DNA of 8,737 bases. It comes from Collinsella aerofaciens. GTDB taxonomy: Bacteria > Actinomycetota > Coriobacteriia > Coriobacteriales > Coriobacteriaceae. Positions 1 to 6,516 of this stretch are shown here, in pieces (within the stretch, counting starts at the first letter, position 1; every line of letters begins with the position of its first letter). Under the pieces are notes generated by a model. That model was not told where the DNA came from, searched no databases, and was given only the letters and a program-made list of their open reading frames with translations. The stretch covers positions 1 through 8,737 of the forward strand of contig JAUUSS010000095.1 in the NCBI GenBank assembly GCA_030841765.1. Reading direction: 5' to 3'. A program made the position numbers and the translations under genes.

Positions 1-1
1 G

Positions 2-358
2 GTCGTGTCGCTCTCCGACCTGCTCACGCCGTGGGAGGTCATCGAGCGCAGGCTCGCCGCCGTGGCGAGCGCCGACTTCTGCATCTGTTTGTACAACCCG
101 CGCAGCAGAAAGCGCGCCGACAGGCTCTCGCGCGCGGCGAAGATTATGCTCGAATGGAAGGCCCCCGACACGCTCTGCGGCTGGGTACGCAACATCGGGC
201 GCGAGGGGCAGCAGTCGGGCATGTGCAGGCTCTCCGAGCTGGGGGAGTTCGACGCCGACATGTTCACCACCGTGTTCGTCGGCAACGCGGACACGAAGCT
301 CGTAGGCGGCCGTATGGTCACGCCGCGCGGGTATCGGGAGATTCCATGCGAAAGGTAA
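2..358 (+). CDS. cbiH: CbiH/CobJ, precorrin-3B (cobalt-factor III) C17-methyltransferase, C-terminal half (5' end outside window)
   Basis: This is the C-terminal 118 residues of the SAM-dependent methylase that methylates C17 and drives ring contraction in corrin synthesis; it acts in the cytoplasm. The reading frame is open from base 2, and the GTG at 5 is an internal valine, not a start. Visible family signatures are SLSDLLTPW near the left edge, ADFCICLYNPRSRKR in the middle, and the C-terminal MVTPRGY. These match the second half of CbiH/CobJ, a family of about 240 residues, so roughly half the gene is missing on the left. The stop at 356-358 lies 13 bases inside the next gene, which indicates translational coupling. 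The name CbiH (anaerobic, cobalt-containing substrate) rather than CobJ (aerobic) is inferred from the neighbours and likely host. The family call itself is firm. Confidence 0.93.
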   Translation, partial: VVSLSDLLTPWEVIERRLAAVASADFCICLYNPRSRKRADRLSRAAKIMLEWKAPDTLCGWVRNIGREGQQSGMCRLSELGEFDADMFTTVFVGNADTKLVGGRMVTPRGYREIPCER

Positions 359-1695
359 CGATTATCGGGGCGGGGCCCGGAAACCCCGACTTGCTCTCGC
401 GCGCGGCGCTCGACGCGATCGACATCGCCGACGTGGTCATCGGCGCTCACCGCGCGCTTGCCGGCATCGACGTGCCGCCCGACGTGGTGAGATGCGAGCT
501 CGTGAAGACGGCGGACATCGTCGCCGCGCTCACCGATGCGGCGTCGTGGCAGCGCGCCGTGGTCGTGATGACGGGCGATGTGGGGCTGTTCAGCGGCGCG
601 CGCCGCCTGGTGGAGGCACTCTCCGGCGACGCGCAGGTGGACGTGCGCGTCATTCCCGGCATAAGCTCAGCATCGTATCTCGCCGCGCGCCTCGCGCGTC
701 CATGGCAGGATTGGCGCTTCGCGAGCGCTCACGGCGTGGCGTGCGACATCGTGGCCGAGGCCGAGCGAGCGGGTGAGCTCTTTCTCGCCACGTCGGGTGG
801 GGAAGACCCCTCGCGGCTTTCGGGCGAGCTTGTGCAGGCGGGCTTCGGGGACGCGCGCGTGACGGTGGCCGAGCGCCTGTCGTACCCCGACGAGCGCATC
901 ACCTGTGCGACCGCAAGTGAAATCGCAGGTCAGAAGTTCGAAGACTTGAACGTGATGCTTATCGATTTCGCAGGCGGCGCCGGGTCGCCTGCGGGCTCTA
1001 GCGCAGCCTCCGAGGCGCCGGCCGGCGCGTCTGCGCCCGCGGCGGCTTCTTCCGTGGCGGACTCTGCGGGCGCATCTCGCGCCGCGAGCTCCCGCTGGCC
1101 GTACGCTTCCTCGGGCATTCCCGACGAGCTCTTCATCCGCGGCGACGTTCCCATGACCAAGCAGGAGGTGCGAGCCGTCGCGCTCGCGAAGCTGCGCCTT
1201 ACCGCGACCGACACCGTGTGGGACGTCGGCGCCGGCACGGGGAGCGTGTCGATCGAGGCGGCGCTCGTCGCGCGAGCGGGGTCGGTATGGGCGGTCGAGC
1301 GCAACGCGGCCGGCGTGCGGCTCATCCGAGAGAACGCGGATGCATTCGGGTGCGGCAACGTGTATGCGGTCCCCGGCGTCGCTCCCGAAGCGCTCGCGAA
1401 ACTGCCCGTCCCCGACGCCGTGTTCGTCGGCGGGAGCGCGGGCGAGCTTCCCTTCATCGTGGAGGCGGCGCTCGAGAAGAACTCGCAGGTTCGCCTGTGT
1501 GTGCCATGCGTCACCATTGAGACACTCACTGAGGCGTGCGCGCTCCTCTCGGGTTCGCGCTTTAAGGGGTTCGAGGCGTGCCAGGTGTCGGCCGCCCGCG
1601 CCGAGGCTGTAGGCTCGCACCATCTTATGAAGGCTCAAAACCCCGTGTTCCTCGTCAGCGCGCGTGGTGCAGGTGGGGAAGGCGGTGCCCGGTGA
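346..1695 (+). CDS. cbiET: CbiET fusion: cobalt-precorrin-7 C5-methyltransferase plus cobalt-precorrin-6B C15-methyltransferase/decarboxylase (CobL-like)
   Basis: A 449-residue two-domain SAM methylase. By family knowledge, CbiT methylates C15 and decarboxylates the C12 acetate of (cobalt-)precorrin-6B, and CbiE methylates C5. Residues 1 to about 208 are CbiE, opening with the tetrapyrrole-methylase signature GAGPGNPDLL at residues 8-17. Residues about 209-250 are an Ala/Ser/Gly-rich linker without visible fold. From about residue 251 comes CbiT, with GIPDELF, the segment MTKQEVRA, and the SAM-binding WDVGAGTGS at residues 292-300. The ATG at 346 is chosen because the CbiE signature follows at once and GGGAG sits at 336-340, five bases upstream. 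Longer forms in this frame would run through out-of-frame CbiH sequence. The same domain order occurs in CobL of aerobic producers, so cobL is an alternative symbol. The stop overlaps the cbiA start by four bases (GTGA). Confidence 0.94.
   Translation: MRKVTIIGAGPGNPDLLSRAALDAIDIADVVIGAHRALAGIDVPPDVVRCELVKTADIVAALTDAASWQRAVVVMTGDVGLFSGARRLVEALSGDAQVDVRVIPGISSASYLAARLARPWQDWRFASAHGVACDIVAEAERAGELFLATSGGEDPSRLSGELVQAGFGDARVTVAERLSYPDERITCATASEIAGQKFEDLNVMLIDFAGGAGSPAGSSAASEAPAGASAPAAASSVADSAGASRAASSRWPYASSGIPDELFIRGDVPMTKQEVRAVALAKLRLTATDTVWDVGAGTGSVSIEAALVARAGSVWAVERNAAGVRLIRENADAFGCGNVYAVPGVAPEALAKLPVPDAVFVGGSAGELPFIVEAALEKNSQVRLCVPCVTIETLTEACALLSGSRFKGFEACQVSAARAEAVGSHHLMKAQNPVFLVSARGAGGEGGAR
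1675..1682 (+). promoter_or_regulatory. Ribosome binding site for cbiA
   Basis: GGGGAAGG lies inside the 3' end of cbiET, nine bases before the GTG at 1692. It supports that GTG over the in-frame ATG at 1716, which would leave only four residues before the P-loop begins. Confidence 0.6.
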
Positions 1696-3074
1696 GCACG
1701 TCCATTCCGCGCTTCATGGTCGCTGCGCCCTCGAGCGGGAGCGGCAAGACGGTCGTTACGTGCGCGCTCCTGCGCGCGCTCGCGCGCCGCGGCCTTGCAT
1801 GCGCGGCCTTTAAATGCGGCCCCGACTACATTGACCCGCTCTTTCATCGCCGCGTCGTGGGCGCTCGCTCGGGCAACTTAGACGGCTTCTTTACCGACGC
1901 CCCGACGCTTCGCGCCCTGCTCGCACGCGGCGCCGCGGGCGCGGATATCGCGGTGCTCGAGGGGGTCATGGGCTTCTACGACGGCATGGCGCCCGGCGTG
2001 GCCGACGCGAGCAGCTACCAGGTTGCGCGCGACACGGAAACGCCGGTCGTTTTAGTGGTGAACGGGCGCGGGGCGTCTTTATCGCTCGCCGCCGTAATCC
2101 GCGGCATCGCCGAGTTCCTGCCTTGTGCGAACGTGCGCGGCGTCGTGCTGAACAAGACGAGCGCCGCTGCCTGCGCCTACGCGAAGCCTGCGATCGAGAA
2201 GCACACGGGCGTCGCGGTTTTGGGTAATATCCCCGCCGACGAGGCGTTCTCGCTCGAAAGCCGGCATCTGGGGCTTGTGACCGCCGACGAAGTCAAGCAG
2301 CTCTCCGCGCGCATCGACAAGATGGCCGAGCTGGTGGAAAAGAGCGTCGACGTCGACCGCTTGCTCGAAATAGCGGCGACGGCACCCGATATCCGCGAGG
2401 AACCTTACCGGTTGGAGTCGATCGCGGGAGAGCGGCCCATCGTCGCCGTCGCGCGTGACGAGGCGTTCTCGTTCTACTACGAGGAGAACCTGCGCGCGCT
2501 CGAGGACCTGGGTTGCGAGCTGGCCTTTTTCAGCCCCCTGTGTGATAGCGAGTTGCCCCGGGGGACAAGCGCCCTCTATCTGGGAGGCGGCTACCCGGAG
2601 CTCCATGCGCGGCAGCTCTCCGAGAACGCGCCGATGCGCGAGGCGGTGCGGCGCGCGGTGGAATCCGGCATGCCGACGGTTGCCGAATGCGGTGGGTTTC
2701 TGTTTCTGCAGCGCGAAATCGCCGATAGCGAGGGGCGGCGCTGGCCTGTTGCGGGCGCCCTTGAAGGCGCAAGCGAGAACGGGGGAAGGCTGTCCCATTT
2801 CGGGTACGTGGAGCTCACTTCCCAACGCGACGGGCTCTACGGGCCGCGCGGCACACGCATCCGCGCGCACGAGTTCCACTACTGGCAGTCCACCTGCCCG
2901 GGCGGCGACTTCTGGGCGCAGAAGCCCCGGCGCGACAAGGGCTGGCCGTGCATGACGACCACCCCGTCCCTGGTTGCGGGCTTCCCGCATGTGTACTATC
3001 CTGCGAACCCCGACGTTGCGCGCACGTTCGCGTCTGCCGCAGCGTCGTTCGCAGAGAGGAGACGGCATGGCTGA
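1692..3074 (+). CDS. cbiA: CbiA, cobyrinate a,c-diamide synthase (glutamine-hydrolysing)
   Basis: A 460-residue cytoplasmic enzyme that uses ATP and glutamine to amidate the a and c side chains of cob(II)yrinate. The N-terminal ATPase domain carries the P-loop APSSGSGKT at residues 12-20, followed by FKCGPDYIDP and the VLEGVMGFYDG block. The C-terminal class I-type glutamine amidotransferase domain shows LGGGYPE and the nucleophile Cys333 in AECGGFLF. It also has HEFHYW from residue 393, and His433 in GFPHVYY near the C-terminus. From memory, Salmonella CbiA uses Cys331 and His433, which fits well. Length is normal for the family (about 450-460). The GTG start shares four bases with the cbiET stop. 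CobB is the name of the aerobic-pathway counterpart (hydrogenobyrinate substrate); the chain here is nearer CbiA in size and setting. Two TTA codons occur close together at about 2049-2082. Confidence 0.95.
   Translation: MSTSIPRFMVAAPSSGSGKTVVTCALLRALARRGLACAAFKCGPDYIDPLFHRRVVGARSGNLDGFFTDAPTLRALLARGAAGADIAVLEGVMGFYDGMAPGVADASSYQVARDTETPVVLVVNGRGASLSLAAVIRGIAEFLPCANVRGVVLNKTSAAACAYAKPAIEKHTGVAVLGNIPADEAFSLESRHLGLVTADEVKQLSARIDKMAELVEKSVDVDRLLEIAATAPDIREEPYRLESIAGERPIVAVARDEAFSFYYEENLRALEDLGCELAFFSPLCDSELPRGTSALYLGGGYPELHARQLSENAPMREAVRRAVESGMPTVAECGGFLFLQREIADSEGRRWPVAGALEGASENGGRLSHFGYVELTSQRDGLYGPRGTRIRAHEFHYWQSTCPGGDFWAQKPRRDKGWPCMTTTPSLVAGFPHVYYPANPDVARTFASAAASFAERRRHG
3053..3062 (+). 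promoter_or_regulatory. Ribosome binding site for cobT
   Basis: AGAGAGGAGA, with its GGAG core at 3058-3061, lies five bases before the ATG at 3067 and within the last codons of cbiA. It fixes the cobT start and rules out the in-frame ATG at 2974, which lies well inside cbiA. Confidence 0.7.
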
Positions 3075-4209
3075 AGCAACCGAAACCGCGTTGGCCTGCA
3101 TCCGCGAGGAAGTCGAGCGCGCGTTCTCGTCGGCGCCGGGCGCCGTGCTCGAAGCCGCGCTCTCCCGGATCGCGCCCGCAGACGAGTGCGCCCGCGCCGC
3201 CGCGTACGCCGCGTGGGACTCCATCGCGCACCCCTTGGGGGGATTGGGCGACTTTGAAGACGCCGTCGCGTGTATCGCCGCAGCTCAGGGGAGCGCCGAG
3301 GTGGCCGAGTTTCCCCGTGCGCTCGCGGTATTCTTCTCCGACAACGGGGTCGTTGCCGAAGGCGTGTCGCAAAGCGGGCAAGACGTGACGCGAGCCGTCG
3401 CGCGCAACATGTGCGAGGGGGCCACGAGTGCCTGCCGCATGGCGGCGTTCGCGGGTGCCGAGGTCGTGCCCGTCGACGTGGGTATGGCCCGGGGCATAGA
3501 AGACGCGCGCATGGTGCGCGCGAACGTGCGGCGGGGGAGCGACAACATCGCGCACGGCGCCGCTATGTCTCGCGATGGGGCCGTGCGCGCAATCGAGGTC
3601 GGAATCGCCGTCGCGTGCGGGCTTGCCCGCGCCGACGTGCGCCTTCTCGTCGCGGGCGAGATGGGCATCGGCAACACGACCACCTCGGCGGCGGTGGCCG
3701 CAGTGCTCCTCCGGGCGGACGCGCGGAGCCTCGTCGGGCGCGGCGCGGGGCTCTCGGACGCCTCACTCGCGCGCAAGCGCGACGTGGTCGAGCGCGCTAT
3801 CGACGCGAACTCGCCCGATCCCGCCGACCCGATCGACGTGCTCTCGAAGGTGGGCGGCTTCGACATCGCGGCGATGTGCGGCTTCTACCTGGGGGCCGCG
3901 GCCTCGAAGGCTCCGGCGCTCCTCGACGGGGTAGTATCCTGCACGGCGGCCCTGTGCGCGGCGCGCCTGTGCTCCAACGCCTTGGGCTACCTCGTGGGCA
4001 CCCACGCATCAAGTGAACCCGCAAGCCAGGAGCTCCTTCGCGAGCTCGGCATAAAGGCACCCCTCGACGCAGGCATGCACTTGGGCGAGGGCGCGGGCGC
4101 CATGGCGTATCTGCCCCTTCTGGATTCGGCGCTGCGCGTGTACCGGGATGGGAAGACGTTCACGGCGACCGGCATGGCTGCTTACGAGCATTTCGAGGCC
4201 TGGAAATGA
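3067..4209 (+). CDS. cobT: CobT, nicotinate-nucleotide:dimethylbenzimidazole phosphoribosyltransferase
   Basis: A 380-residue enzyme that transfers phosphoribose from nicotinate mononucleotide to the lower-ligand base, giving alpha-ribazole 5'-phosphate. Visible signatures are HPLGGLGDFE near residue 56, DNGVVAEGVS at residues 92-101, GEMGIGNTTT at residues 197-206, and the C-terminal LGEGAGA in which Glu341 is the likely catalytic base. DNG replaces the DHG of the enterobacterial enzyme; I recall DNG as common in anaerobic Gram-positives, so I do not treat it as a defect. The ATG at 3067 has a good ribosome binding site and overlaps the cbiA stop by eight bases. Length is slightly above the usual 350 or so, mainly through an N-terminal helical stretch. 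No dimethylbenzimidazole-synthesis gene is present in this window, so the base used cannot be told from here. Confidence 0.95.
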   Translation: MAEATETALACIREEVERAFSSAPGAVLEAALSRIAPADECARAAAYAAWDSIAHPLGGLGDFEDAVACIAAAQGSAEVAEFPRALAVFFSDNGVVAEGVSQSGQDVTRAVARNMCEGATSACRMAAFAGAEVVPVDVGMARGIEDARMVRANVRRGSDNIAHGAAMSRDGAVRAIEVGIAVACGLARADVRLLVAGEMGIGNTTTSAAVAAVLLRADARSLVGRGAGLSDASLARKRDVVERAIDANSPDPADPIDVLSKVGGFDIAAMCGFYLGAAASKAPALLDGVVSCTAALCAARLCSNALGYLVGTHASSEPASQELLRELGIKAPLDAGMHLGEGAGAMAYLPLLDSALRVYRDGKTFTATGMAAYEHFEAWK

Positions 4210-4754
4210 CGGTGACGCTCGTTATCGGCGCCGCCGCGAGCGGCAAGAGCGCCTACGCCGAGTCCCTGTGCCTCGGGCACGACGGGCCCCGCGTGTACCT
4301 GGCAACGATGGAGCCCTTCGGGGAAGAGGGCGCCCGCCGCATCGCGCGCCATCGGGCGCTGCGCGAGGGCAAGGGGTTTTCCACCCTCGAGCGCACGCGT
4401 GACGTGGGCGCCGCAGTGCCCGGGCTTCCGCGCGGCTGCACGCTTCTTTTGGAGGACGTGGGCAACCTGGTTGCGAACGAGCTCTTCCCGGAAGGCGGCT
4501 TGCCCCCACGTGAACCCGACGCTGCGGCGCGCGAGGTGCTCGGAGGCATCGAACGGCTCGCTCAGGCCGCTGTGCATACGGTGGTGGTCACCGTCGACGT
4601 GTTCGCCGATGGGATGCGCTACGATGAGGGGACCGAGGCGTGGAGGCGCGCGCTCGCGCGCGTGAACGAGGGCGTGACGGCGATGGCCGACCGCGCAGTC
4701 GAAGTGGTATGCGGGATTCCCGTGTGGATGAAAGGCGAAGGACCTACAAGGTGA
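4206..4754 (+). CDS. cobU: CobU, adenosylcobinamide kinase / adenosylcobinamide-phosphate guanylyltransferase
   Basis: A 182-residue protein of normal CobU length. The family phosphorylates adenosylcobinamide and then converts the phosphate to the GDP derivative through a GMP-enzyme intermediate on a histidine. The P-loop is GAAASGKS at residues 8-15. RIARHRALR at residues 45-53 contains His49, the conserved histidine of the R-I-x-x-H motif and the likely GMP carrier. LLLEDVGNLVANELF at about residues 80-94 matches the family's second nucleotide-site strand. Near the C-terminus VNEGVTAMADRAVEVVCGIP is typical. What is odd is the stretch from residue 129, TVDVFADGMRYDEGTEAW, where enterobacterial CobU has the VTNEVGxGIVP motif, so Asn-Glu is missing. 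I believe related gut anaerobes share this variant, but could not check. ATGA overlap with cobT; GAGG at 4195-4198 is a moderate ribosome binding site. Confidence 0.88.
   Translation: MTVTLVIGAAASGKSAYAESLCLGHDGPRVYLATMEPFGEEGARRIARHRALREGKGFSTLERTRDVGAAVPGLPRGCTLLLEDVGNLVANELFPEGGLPPREPDAAAREVLGGIERLAQAAVHTVVVTVDVFADGMRYDEGTEAWRRALARVNEGVTAMADRAVEVVCGIPVWMKGEGPTR
4737..4742 (+). promoter_or_regulatory. Ribosome binding site for cobS
   Basis: GAAGGA lies eight bases before the GTG at 4751, inside the last codons of cobU. It favours this GTG over the upstream in-frame ATG at 4709, which would add an arginine-rich stretch not expected on a CobS. Confidence 0.6.
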
Positions 4755-5518
4755 AGATAGCAGAGGCAATCGGCGCGGCGTTCGGAACGTTCTCGCGCAT
4801 CCCCGTCCCGAAATCGGCCTGGACCGATTTCGGGTCAACCCATGCGCTTGCCGCGTTTCCCCTGGTGGGCCTTGCGGAAGGCTTCCTCATGACGGCGTGG
4901 GGGTACGTGGCTAACCTGCTTGTCGTGCCCGCGACCATCGTCGCGGCCGTGCTCGTGGCGCTGCCTGTGGCGGTGACGGGTGGCATCCACCTAGACGGGC
5001 TCTGCGACACCTCCGATGCGCTTGCAAGTTGGGCCCCGCGCGAGCGAAAGCTCGAGATCATGCACGACCCGCGGGCGGGCGCCTTCGGGGTCATCGGTGT
5101 TGTCGTGTACCTTATTCTGCAGTTTTCCCTGTTCACCGCGCTGCCGCTTACGGCGGGGGCGTTCCTCGCGCTTCTGTGCTCGCTCGTGTTCTCCCGCGCG
5201 CTTTCGGGGCTCGCCGTTGAATGCTGGCCTGCCGCGCGGGCGGACGGCATGGCCGCGGGACTCTCGCCTTCGAAGAAGCGCGCGGCGATCGTCGTGCCGC
5301 TTTGCGCTTTCGCTGCGGCTTCGGCTGCAGGGATGGTCGCGTGCGCTCGGGCCGTCGGCGCCCTTATGGCGGTGGCGGGGCTTTTGGCGCTCGCGTGGTA
5401 TCGCCATGTTGCCCTGTCCCGCTTCGGCGGGGTGACGGGGGATTTGGCCGGATGGTTTCTGCAATGGGCCGAGCTCGCGATGCTTGCCATGCTGGTGGCG
5501 GGGGGCATGCTCCTATGA
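4751..5518 (+). CDS. cobS: CobS, adenosylcobinamide-GDP ribazoletransferase (cobalamin 5'-phosphate synthase)
   Basis: A 255-residue polytopic membrane protein that joins adenosylcobinamide-GDP to alpha-ribazole (phosphate), the final assembly step. Signatures in order are TFSRIPVP near residue 13, FPLVGLAEG, and GGIHLDGLCDTSDAL at residues 77-91 (the acidic metal/nucleotide motif, with Asp82, Asp86 and Asp89). MHDPRAGAFG follows at residues 104-113 and GGVTGDLAGW at about 226-235. Hydrophobic stretches are clear at about residues 37-76, 115-160, 178-212 and at the C-terminus, as expected for the family. Length is typical (about 250). The GTG start shares four bases with the cobU stop, and a ribosome binding site supports it. 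A perfect inverted repeat lies 56 bases into the gene. The stop overlaps the next start in ATGATGA. Confidence 0.94.
   Translation: MKIAEAIGAAFGTFSRIPVPKSAWTDFGSTHALAAFPLVGLAEGFLMTAWGYVANLLVVPATIVAAVLVALPVAVTGGIHLDGLCDTSDALASWAPRERKLEIMHDPRAGAFGVIGVVVYLILQFSLFTALPLTAGAFLALLCSLVFSRALSGLAVECWPAARADGMAAGLSPSKKRAAIVVPLCAFAAASAAGMVACARAVGALMAVAGLLALAWYRHVALSRFGGVTGDLAGWFLQWAELAMLAMLVAGGMLL
4807..4834 (+). repeat. Perfect 11-bp inverted repeat with 6-base loop inside the 5' end of cobS
   Basis: CCCGAAATCGG at 4807-4817 and its exact reverse complement CCGATTTCGGG at 4824-4834 flank the six bases CCTGGA. In mRNA this would form a stable stem-loop over codons 19-28 of cobS. No run of T follows, so it does not look like an intrinsic terminator. 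The encoded residues (PKSAWTDFGS) lie in what I judge a variable part of CobS, between the TFSRIPVP and FPLVGL motifs. Its role, if any, is unknown. Confidence 0.75.
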
Positions 5519-6516
5519 TGCTCGTGGTAGGTGGCGCGCATTCGGGGAAGAGGACCTTCGTGCGCGAAAAGCTCGGGTTCGCGGCGGACGATTTCGTCGA
5601 CGCGGCGCAGCTTGCGGAGGGCGTCGTGCCCGCGGTTTTTGCCGGCCGTGTCGCGTACCGTGCTGAGGAACTCGTACGCACGCTCGACGCTGACCGGGCG
5701 CTCGAGCGGCTGATTGGCTTCGACGCAGTGATTCTGACCTTGGTCGGCTCGGGGGTCGTCCCTATGCGTGCGGAAGACGCCCAATGGCGCGAGCGCGCGG
5801 GGCGCCTGGGATGCGCGCTCGCTGCGCGCGCCGACGTCGTCGTGCGCATGACGTGCGGGATTCCCCAGGTCATCAAAGGAAACCTTGCCGATGCGCCTCG
5901 AGGGACGCTGGGCGCGGGCGCGCCTTTGGAAGTCATCTTCGTGCGCCATGGTGCCACGGCGGGCACGGAAGACCATCGCTACAGCGGGGCGGGCACCGAC
6001 GAGCCCCTGTCGAGCGCGGGCGAGCGCGCTTTGCGCGACCTCGCGTGCGATCGTGACGTGTTCCGTGTTATCACGAGCGGCATGGCCCGCTCCGACCAGA
6101 CGGCACGCATTCTCTTCCCGAACGCGGAGCTTATGGCGTGCCCCGGTCTGCGCGAGATAGATTTCGGCGACTTCGAGGGGCGAAGCGCCGCCGAACTTAA
6201 AGAGGATGCGCGTTACCGCGCCTGGGTAGACTCCTGGTGTGAGACGCGCTGCCCGCATGGCGAGGGCAAGAGCGATTTCACCCGCCGCGTCGTCGCGGCG
6301 TTTCGGGAGGCGTGCGAATCGGAGCGCGCCCAGGGGAGTGGGCGCGCCGTCTTCGTCGTTCACGCGGGTACCGTGAAAGCGCTGCTCTCCGAGCTAGCTG
6401 TCCCGAAAATGGGATACTTCGACGTGCATACCGAGCCGGGTGGTGCATGGGCCGCCACCTGGGATGGGCGCTGCCTTCGCGACGTTCGGCCCGCTTCGGG
6501 GGGCGATGCCCGGTGA
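5515..6516 (+). CDS. Fusion of a shortened CobU-like P-loop domain with a CobC-type histidine phosphatase (alpha-ribazole phosphatase)
   Basis: A 333-residue two-domain protein. Residues 1 to about 125 resemble CobU but are shortened. They hold the P-loop GGAHSGKR at residues 6-13, then LVGSGVVP at residues 76-83, then ADVVVRMTCGIPQVIKG, which matches the CobU C-terminus. Only about 60 residues separate the P-loop from the VVP motif, against over 100 in Salmonella CobU, and the R-I-x-x-H guanylylation motif is absent. After a short Gly/Ala linker, residues about 139-333 are a histidine phosphatase of the phosphoglycerate-mutase fold. Its features are VRHG with His145 as the phospho-acceptor, SGMARSDQTA with Arg192, LREIDFGDFEGR with Glu214, and VVHAGTV with His283. 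All four core catalytic residues are present. CobC removes the 5'-phosphate from alpha-ribazole phosphate or cobalamin phosphate. Start at 5515 (ATGATGA, four-base overlap with cobS); the ATG at 5518 would differ by one residue. The function of the first domain is uncertain. Confidence 0.85.
   Translation: MMLVVGGAHSGKRTFVREKLGFAADDFVDAAQLAEGVVPAVFAGRVAYRAEELVRTLDADRALERLIGFDAVILTLVGSGVVPMRAEDAQWRERAGRLGCALAARADVVVRMTCGIPQVIKGNLADAPRGTLGAGAPLEVIFVRHGATAGTEDHRYSGAGTDEPLSSAGERALRDLACDRDVFRVITSGMARSDQTARILFPNAELMACPGLREIDFGDFEGRSAAELKEDARYRAWVDSWCETRCPHGEGKSDFTRRVVAAFREACESERAQGSGRAVFVVHAGTVKALLSELAVPKMGYFDVHTEPGGAWAATWDGRCLRDVRPASGGDAR

Noticed and set aside
2346..2357. Palindrome GTCGACGTCGAC in cbiA
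   Set aside because: It encodes ordinary Val-Asp-Val-Asp codons. Short GC-rich palindromes recur throughout the window and nothing marks this one as a site.
2079..3224. A 381-codon open frame on the minus strand over cbiA and the start of cobT
   Set aside because: It is the antisense shadow of cbiA, with low-complexity Arg/Ala-rich translation, no family signature and no plausible operon partner.
3340..3348. DNG instead of DHG in CobT as a possible inactivating change
   Set aside because: The surrounding block and the catalytic Glu341 are intact, and the DNG form is, to my knowledge, normal in CobT of anaerobic Gram-positives.
4807..4834. The cobS inverted repeat as an intrinsic terminator
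   Set aside because: No T-run follows the stem, and it sits near the start of an essential gene of the operon. It is kept only as an unexplained hairpin.
5041..5054. CGAGC-GAAA-GCTCG, a GNRA-type mini-hairpin in cobS
   Set aside because: The stem is only five base pairs and lies within coding sequence. Such short stems are frequent by chance at this GC content.
4744..6363. A 539-codon open frame on the minus strand across cobS and the CobU/CobC-like gene
   Set aside because: It runs antisense to two genes with clear catalytic motifs, and its translation is Arg/Ala-rich with no recognisable domain. Long antisense frames are expected in GC-rich coding DNA.
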